A stretch of 64,000 bases of DNA from Myxococcus stipitatus DSM 14675 (GTDB lineage Bacteria; Myxococcota; Myxococcia; Myxococcales; Myxococcaceae): positions 3,410,001 through 3,474,000 of the forward strand of contig NC_020126.1 of assembly GCF_000331735.1 (NCBI RefSeq), read 5' to 3'. The notes under the pieces were generated by a model that did no database searches, was not told the DNA's origin, and saw only the letters and a program-made list of their open reading frames with translations. The position numbers were made by a program, and so were the translations under genes. Of this stretch, positions 59,233-64,000 are shown piece by piece (the stretch's first letter is position 1; the number at the start of each line of letters is the position of its first letter).

Positions 59233-59985
59233 ATGGCCCGCCTGCTGGCACATGAAGTCGAAGCCCCCCGCCCGTGCAGCTACCTGCCGGAGCGGCAGGC
59301 GTCGCTCGAGAACCTGGTGATGCAGGACGTGTCACCGGAGGAGTACGAGCACCTCCTGGTGCGTGGGTGGCGGCGCTTCGGCCCGGTGTACTTCCGTCCC
59401 GCGTGTGCCGACTGCCACGAGTGTGTCTCCCTGCGTGTCCCGGTGGAGACGTTCCGCCCCAACCGCAGCCAGCGCCGGGCCCGCGCCGCGTGCGCGCACC
59501 TGCGCGTGGAGGTGGGGCGGCCTCGCGTGGATGAGGAGCGGCTCGCGCTCTATCGCGCGTGGCATGCGGAGCGGGAGGTGTCGCGGGACTGGGAGCCCTC
59601 ACCGTTGACGGGGCGGGAGTACTCGCTCCAGTTCGCCTTCCCGCATCCGTCCGCGCGCGAGGTGGCCTTCTACGACGACGGCCCGGAGGACGGCCCGCGG
59701 CTGGTGGCGCTGGGCATCTGCGACGAGACGCCGCACGCGTGGAGTGCGGTGTACTTCTTCTACGACCCGGCCTTCGCGGGGCTCTCGCTGGGCACGGCGA
59801 ACGTGGTGTTCCAGGTGGAGCTGGCGCGCTCGCGCGGCATCCCCCACGTGTACCTGGGCTACCGCGTCCAGGCGTGCGCGTCGCTGCGCTACAAGGGCCT
59901 GTTCCGCCCTCATGAGCTGTTGAAGACGCGCCCCGCGCTGGATGCGCCTCCCGCGTGGGCGCCCGCGGACGACGCGGAGGAGTGA
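59233..59985 (+). CDS. bpt: Aspartate/glutamate leucyltransferase (tRNA-protein transferase, Bpt type)
   Basis: A 250-residue enzyme with GGAGGG just before the ATG. It transfers an amino acid from aminoacyl-tRNA to the N-terminus of proteins that begin with Asp or Glu, making them N-end-rule substrates for ClpS/ClpAP. The family markers are intact: PCSYLPERQASLE near the start, the CADCHECVSLRVPV cluster, the RAWHAERE helix and YLGYRVQACASLRYKGLFRPHELL near the end. Length is typical. The gene stands alone on its strand. Arginyl-transferases (Ate1) are longer, so Bpt is the better assignment. Confidence 0.93.
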   Translation: MARLLAHEVEAPRPCSYLPERQASLENLVMQDVSPEEYEHLLVRGWRRFGPVYFRPACADCHECVSLRVPVETFRPNRSQRRARAACAHLRVEVGRPRVDEERLALYRAWHAEREVSRDWEPSPLTGREYSLQFAFPHPSAREVAFYDDGPEDGPRLVALGICDETPHAWSAVYFFYDPAFAGLSLGTANVVFQVELARSRGIPHVYLGYRVQACASLRYKGLFRPHELLKTRPALDAPPAWAPADDAEE

Positions 59986-59989
59986 CGCC

Positions 59990-60889
59990 TCAGCTCGCGC
60001 CGAGCAGCGCCCGGTCGAAGTGCTCGCGCAGCCGGCGCGCGTACTCCTCGGGGGCCACGCGGGAGTACTCGCCATGGCCCGCGCCCGGGACGACCCACAG
60101 GGACTTGGGCTCGCAGGCCGCGCGGAAGAGGCTGGCCTGGAGCTTGGAAGGCGCGTCCGGGTCCACGTCGCCGTTGACGAGCAGCAGCGGCCGTCCTTGC
60201 AGGCGACACATGCCGTCGATGGGGCGCACCGCGTCCACGTCCACGCCCGCGCCGCGCAGCGTCCACAGCACGGGCTCCGCGCTCAGCGCGCCCCAGCGGC
60301 CGTAGCCGGAGTACACGTCCGCCTCCAGCGCGGGATACGCGCCCGCCGCGGCCACGGCCTTCACGCGCGGGTCCGACTCGGCCACGAGCAGCGACGTGGT
60401 GCCGCCCATGGAGAAGCCGAAGAGCCCCAGCTTCGCCGGGTCCACGTCCTGGCGGTGGGAGACGAAGTCCAGCGCGGCCACCACGTCGCGCCGCTCGGCG
60501 TCGCCCCACGTCACGCGGTCTCCACCGCTCTCCCCATGCGCGCGCAGGTCGAACAGCAGCACGCCGTAGCCGGCGCGAGCCAGCGCGCGGGCCTCGAACA
60601 GGAGCTGCGCGCGGTTGCCCGCGAAGCCATGCACCAGCACCACCGCGGCGCGGTTGCGCGACGGCACGTACCAGCCGCGCAGCGCGAGGCCCTCCGCGCT
60701 GGTGAAGCTCACGTCCTCCAATCCCGTGAGTTCTTCCCCCGCGACGGGCCGCTCCACTGGCACGTGCGGAGGATGAAGCAACCCCTGGCCGATACGATGA
60801 CCGCGCCAGGTCAACACACCGCCCACCATGAGCATGGCCAGCGTCGGCGCCAGCAAGACGATAGGGCGAGGTTTCAGGAATGTTTTCAC
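59990..60889 (-). CDS. Membrane-anchored alpha/beta hydrolase
   Basis: A 299-residue protein with a GTG start at 60889 and an N-terminal hydrophobic anchor (IVLLAPTLAMLMVGGVL). The hydrolase fold has VLVHGFAGNR (oxyanion hole), GFSMGG (nucleophile Ser160), an NGDVDP acid loop (Asp241 or Asp243) and GAGHGEY (His272), so the triad is complete. It resembles BEM46/YfhR-type serine hydrolases, whose substrates are usually small esters or acyl chains. It ends 4 bases from the convergent bpt gene. Confidence 0.88.
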   Translation of the reverse strand: MKTFLKPRPIVLLAPTLAMLMVGGVLTWRGHRIGQGLLHPPHVPVERPVAGEELTGLEDVSFTSAEGLALRGWYVPSRNRAAVVLVHGFAGNRAQLLFEARALARAGYGVLLFDLRAHGESGGDRVTWGDAERRDVVAALDFVSHRQDVDPAKLGLFGFSMGGTTSLLVAESDPRVKAVAAAGAYPALEADVYSGYGRWGALSAEPVLWTLRGAGVDVDAVRPIDGMCRLQGRPLLLVNGDVDPDAPSKLQASLFRAACEPKSLWVVPGAGHGEYSRVAPEEYARRLREHFDRALLGAS

Positions 60890-61030
60890 AGGAAAGGGAG
60901 CCCCCGGAGAGGGATGCCAGCTTAATCAAGTCTCGCTAGTGTATGCGCGAGGGGGAATGACACATTCGCGTGGTTGGCGCGTGTACGTCCTTGGGTTACC
61001 CTGGGTCAGCCTTCTCGTGATTGGGGGCAG

Positions 61031-62194
61031 ATGCTGGTACCTGTGCCGCGAGAAGCCGCGAAAGACACCCGAGACTCCCGCCCCAAGCGCGTCCTTTTTA
61101 CGCTGGTTTTCCTGGGTTCAGGGGGAATCGAGCGCTCGGTGTGCAACGTGATGGCGGGCTTGGACCCCCGGCGTTTCGCCACGCGGTTGTTCTTCCACCA
61201 CCGGCCGCCACCGGGGCGGGAGGACCGGCTGCCTCGGAATGCCCAGGTCTCCTGGGCCACGGACTCCTACGACTACCACCGGCAGAACCTGCCGCTGTAC
61301 CTCTGGCACCTGCTGCGCCACGCGCGCGAGGCCGACGTCATCGTCGCGGGCCAGGAGGGGCGCGCGGCGCTGCTGGCGTGTCTGGCGGGGCGACTGCTCG
61401 GCAAGCCCGTGGTCGGGATGATCCACTTCGACTGGGGCGCGTTCCATCGCGAGCAGCCCCGCCGCCAGCTCTGGGGCTTGCGTCTTCTCTACCCGCGCAT
61501 GCAGCGCATCATCGCCTGTGGGCAGGACACGGCGCGCTCCTTCCAGGCCCTGGTGCCGGTGCCTGACGGACAGCTCCAGGTCATCCCCAACTTCGTGGAC
61601 GGCGACGTCGTGCGCGCCGCCGCCGAGGCGCCTCTGCCTGACTGGGCGCCCCCCGTCTTCGAGAAACCCGTCGTCATCGCGGTGGGACGCCTGGAGCCCC
61701 AGAAGGGCTTCGATGTCCTCATCCGCGGCCACGCCCTGGCCCGCCAGCGCGGCGTGGACCACCACCTGCTCATCCTCGGGGTGGGCTCGTTGGAGGTCGA
61801 ACTGAAGGCCCTGGCGCGCTCGTTGGGGGTGGAGTCCACGGTCTTCATGCCGGGGTTCGTGGCCAATCCGCATGCGCTGATGCGCAGGTCAGCGGTGTTC
61901 GCGCTGTCCTCGCGGTTCGAGGGCCTGCCCATGGTGCTGCTGGAGGCGCTCGCGCTGGGGTGTCCGGTGGTCAGCACGGACTGCCCGTCGGGGCCGGCGG
62001 AGGTGCTGGAGCATGGCCGGCATGGGGTGATGGTGCCGGTGGAGGACGCCCAGGCGCTGTCCGAGGCGCTGGGGCGTGCGGTCTCGGACGAGGTGCACCG
62101 CCAGGACCTCTCCCGCCGGGCGCGGGCGCGGGCGGAGGACCTGTCCGCGGCCAGGGCGCTGGAGGCATGGGACTCCCTGCTGTCCTCCCTCTGA
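61031..62194 (+). CDS. Glycosyltransferase family 4
   Basis: A 387-residue GT-B enzyme. The ATG at 61031 (MLVPVPREAAK) follows GGGGGCAG; an ATG at 60974 is an alternative. The N-domain carries FLGSGGIERSVCNVMAGL, the acceptor loop seen in GT4. The C-domain has AVGRLEPQKGFDVLI (the phosphate-binding GR-QKG loop) and SRFEGLPMVLLEALALG (the EX7E motif). No membrane segment. It is not clustered with a capsule or lipopolysaccharide operon here, so its product is unknown. Confidence 0.9.
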   Translation: MLVPVPREAAKDTRDSRPKRVLFTLVFLGSGGIERSVCNVMAGLDPRRFATRLFFHHRPPPGREDRLPRNAQVSWATDSYDYHRQNLPLYLWHLLRHAREADVIVAGQEGRAALLACLAGRLLGKPVVGMIHFDWGAFHREQPRRQLWGLRLLYPRMQRIIACGQDTARSFQALVPVPDGQLQVIPNFVDGDVVRAAAEAPLPDWAPPVFEKPVVIAVGRLEPQKGFDVLIRGHALARQRGVDHHLLILGVGSLEVELKALARSLGVESTVFMPGFVANPHALMRRSAVFALSSRFEGLPMVLLEALALGCPVVSTDCPSGPAEVLEHGRHGVMVPVEDAQALSEALGRAVSDEVHRQDLSRRARARAEDLSAARALEAWDSLLSSL

Positions 62195-62314
62195 GGGGCG
62201 GGCGGAAGGGGGGAGGGGGCTCTGGGTGTTGTGCATCGAGGCACACCGGGAACGGCCGGGGAGCAAGGAATCGCTTGCCGGCTCCGGGCGGCTTCACGAG
62301 GATTCGCCCCCACC

Positions 62315-64000
<1,686 letters not shown>

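Overview
The window looks like chromosomal DNA from a myxobacterium, most likely Myxococcaceae (Myxococcus, Corallococcus or Pyxidicoccus). The reasons are very high GC with G/C in most third positions, a DUF2378 protein (a myxobacterial paralogous family), an envelope protein ending in a MYXO-CTERM-type tail beside a TSP3/OmpA protein, many exported lipoproteins of unknown function, a sigma-54-type promoter and a large NRPS. I see no tRNA, rRNA, CRISPR array, insertion sequence or prophage.

Layout. 1-12,855 (minus): an operon with an MFS exporter followed by a giant NRPS that runs off the left edge. The NRPS order is TE-like, C-A-T, C-A-T, C-A-T, C. It is broken once by a one-base frameshift at a C6 tract (5051-5056), and its N-terminal thioesterase-like domain lacks the nucleophilic serine. 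13,100-16,200: a DUF2383 four-helix protein, an unknown protein, and a two-gene operon of DUF2378 plus a Cys-rich protein. 16,400-20,750 (minus): an envelope operon with an OmpA/TSP3 porin-like protein and a Gly-rich Ig-like MYXO-CTERM protein. 21,200-23,200: a divergent Bcr/CflA-type exporter and AraC regulator. 23,300-31,600: an M11-like metallopeptidase lipoprotein, a FAM151/menorin-like protein, a zinc-ribbon membrane propeller protein, a diiron ferritin-like protein behind a candidate sigma-54 promoter and upstream palindrome, and three unknown proteins.

31,770-38,813 (minus) is the most unusual stretch: six tightly packed genes, all with export signals. They encode two secreted proteins of unknown family, a small lipoprotein, a tetraheme c-type cytochrome, a lipoprotein with 14 RCC1 repeats (two seven-bladed propellers' worth) and a VWA-dockerin-like protein. 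I do not recognise this set and propose it as an undescribed envelope or extracellular system, possibly redox-active. The 675-base divergent region in front of it can fold into nested hairpins.

39,489-43,210 (plus): an HxxxDG acyltransferase-like protein, a PF10118-type metal-binding protein and a Tat-exported NAD-dependent epimerase. 43,387-50,201: purL, msrB, a CBS-domain protein, a minimal threonyl-tRNA synthetase without TGS and editing domains, and a small lipoprotein. 50,341-54,597: an OPT transporter, a zinc-ribbon HELGH membrane protein with 32-residue repeats, and a possible methyltransferase. 54,783-58,654: an ATP-grasp enzyme convergent with a coupled GT2 glycosyltransferase / fold-III PLP decarboxylase pair, probably a small biosynthetic locus. 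59,233-64,000: leucyl/arginyl-tRNA-protein transferase (bpt), an alpha/beta hydrolase, a GT4 glycosyltransferase and the 5' part of glnS.

Intergenic hairpins between convergent genes give plausible transcription ends, though few have a clear U-tract. Start sites were moved from the longest open frame to a downstream start wherever a ribosome binding site, signal peptide or conserved N-terminus argued for it.
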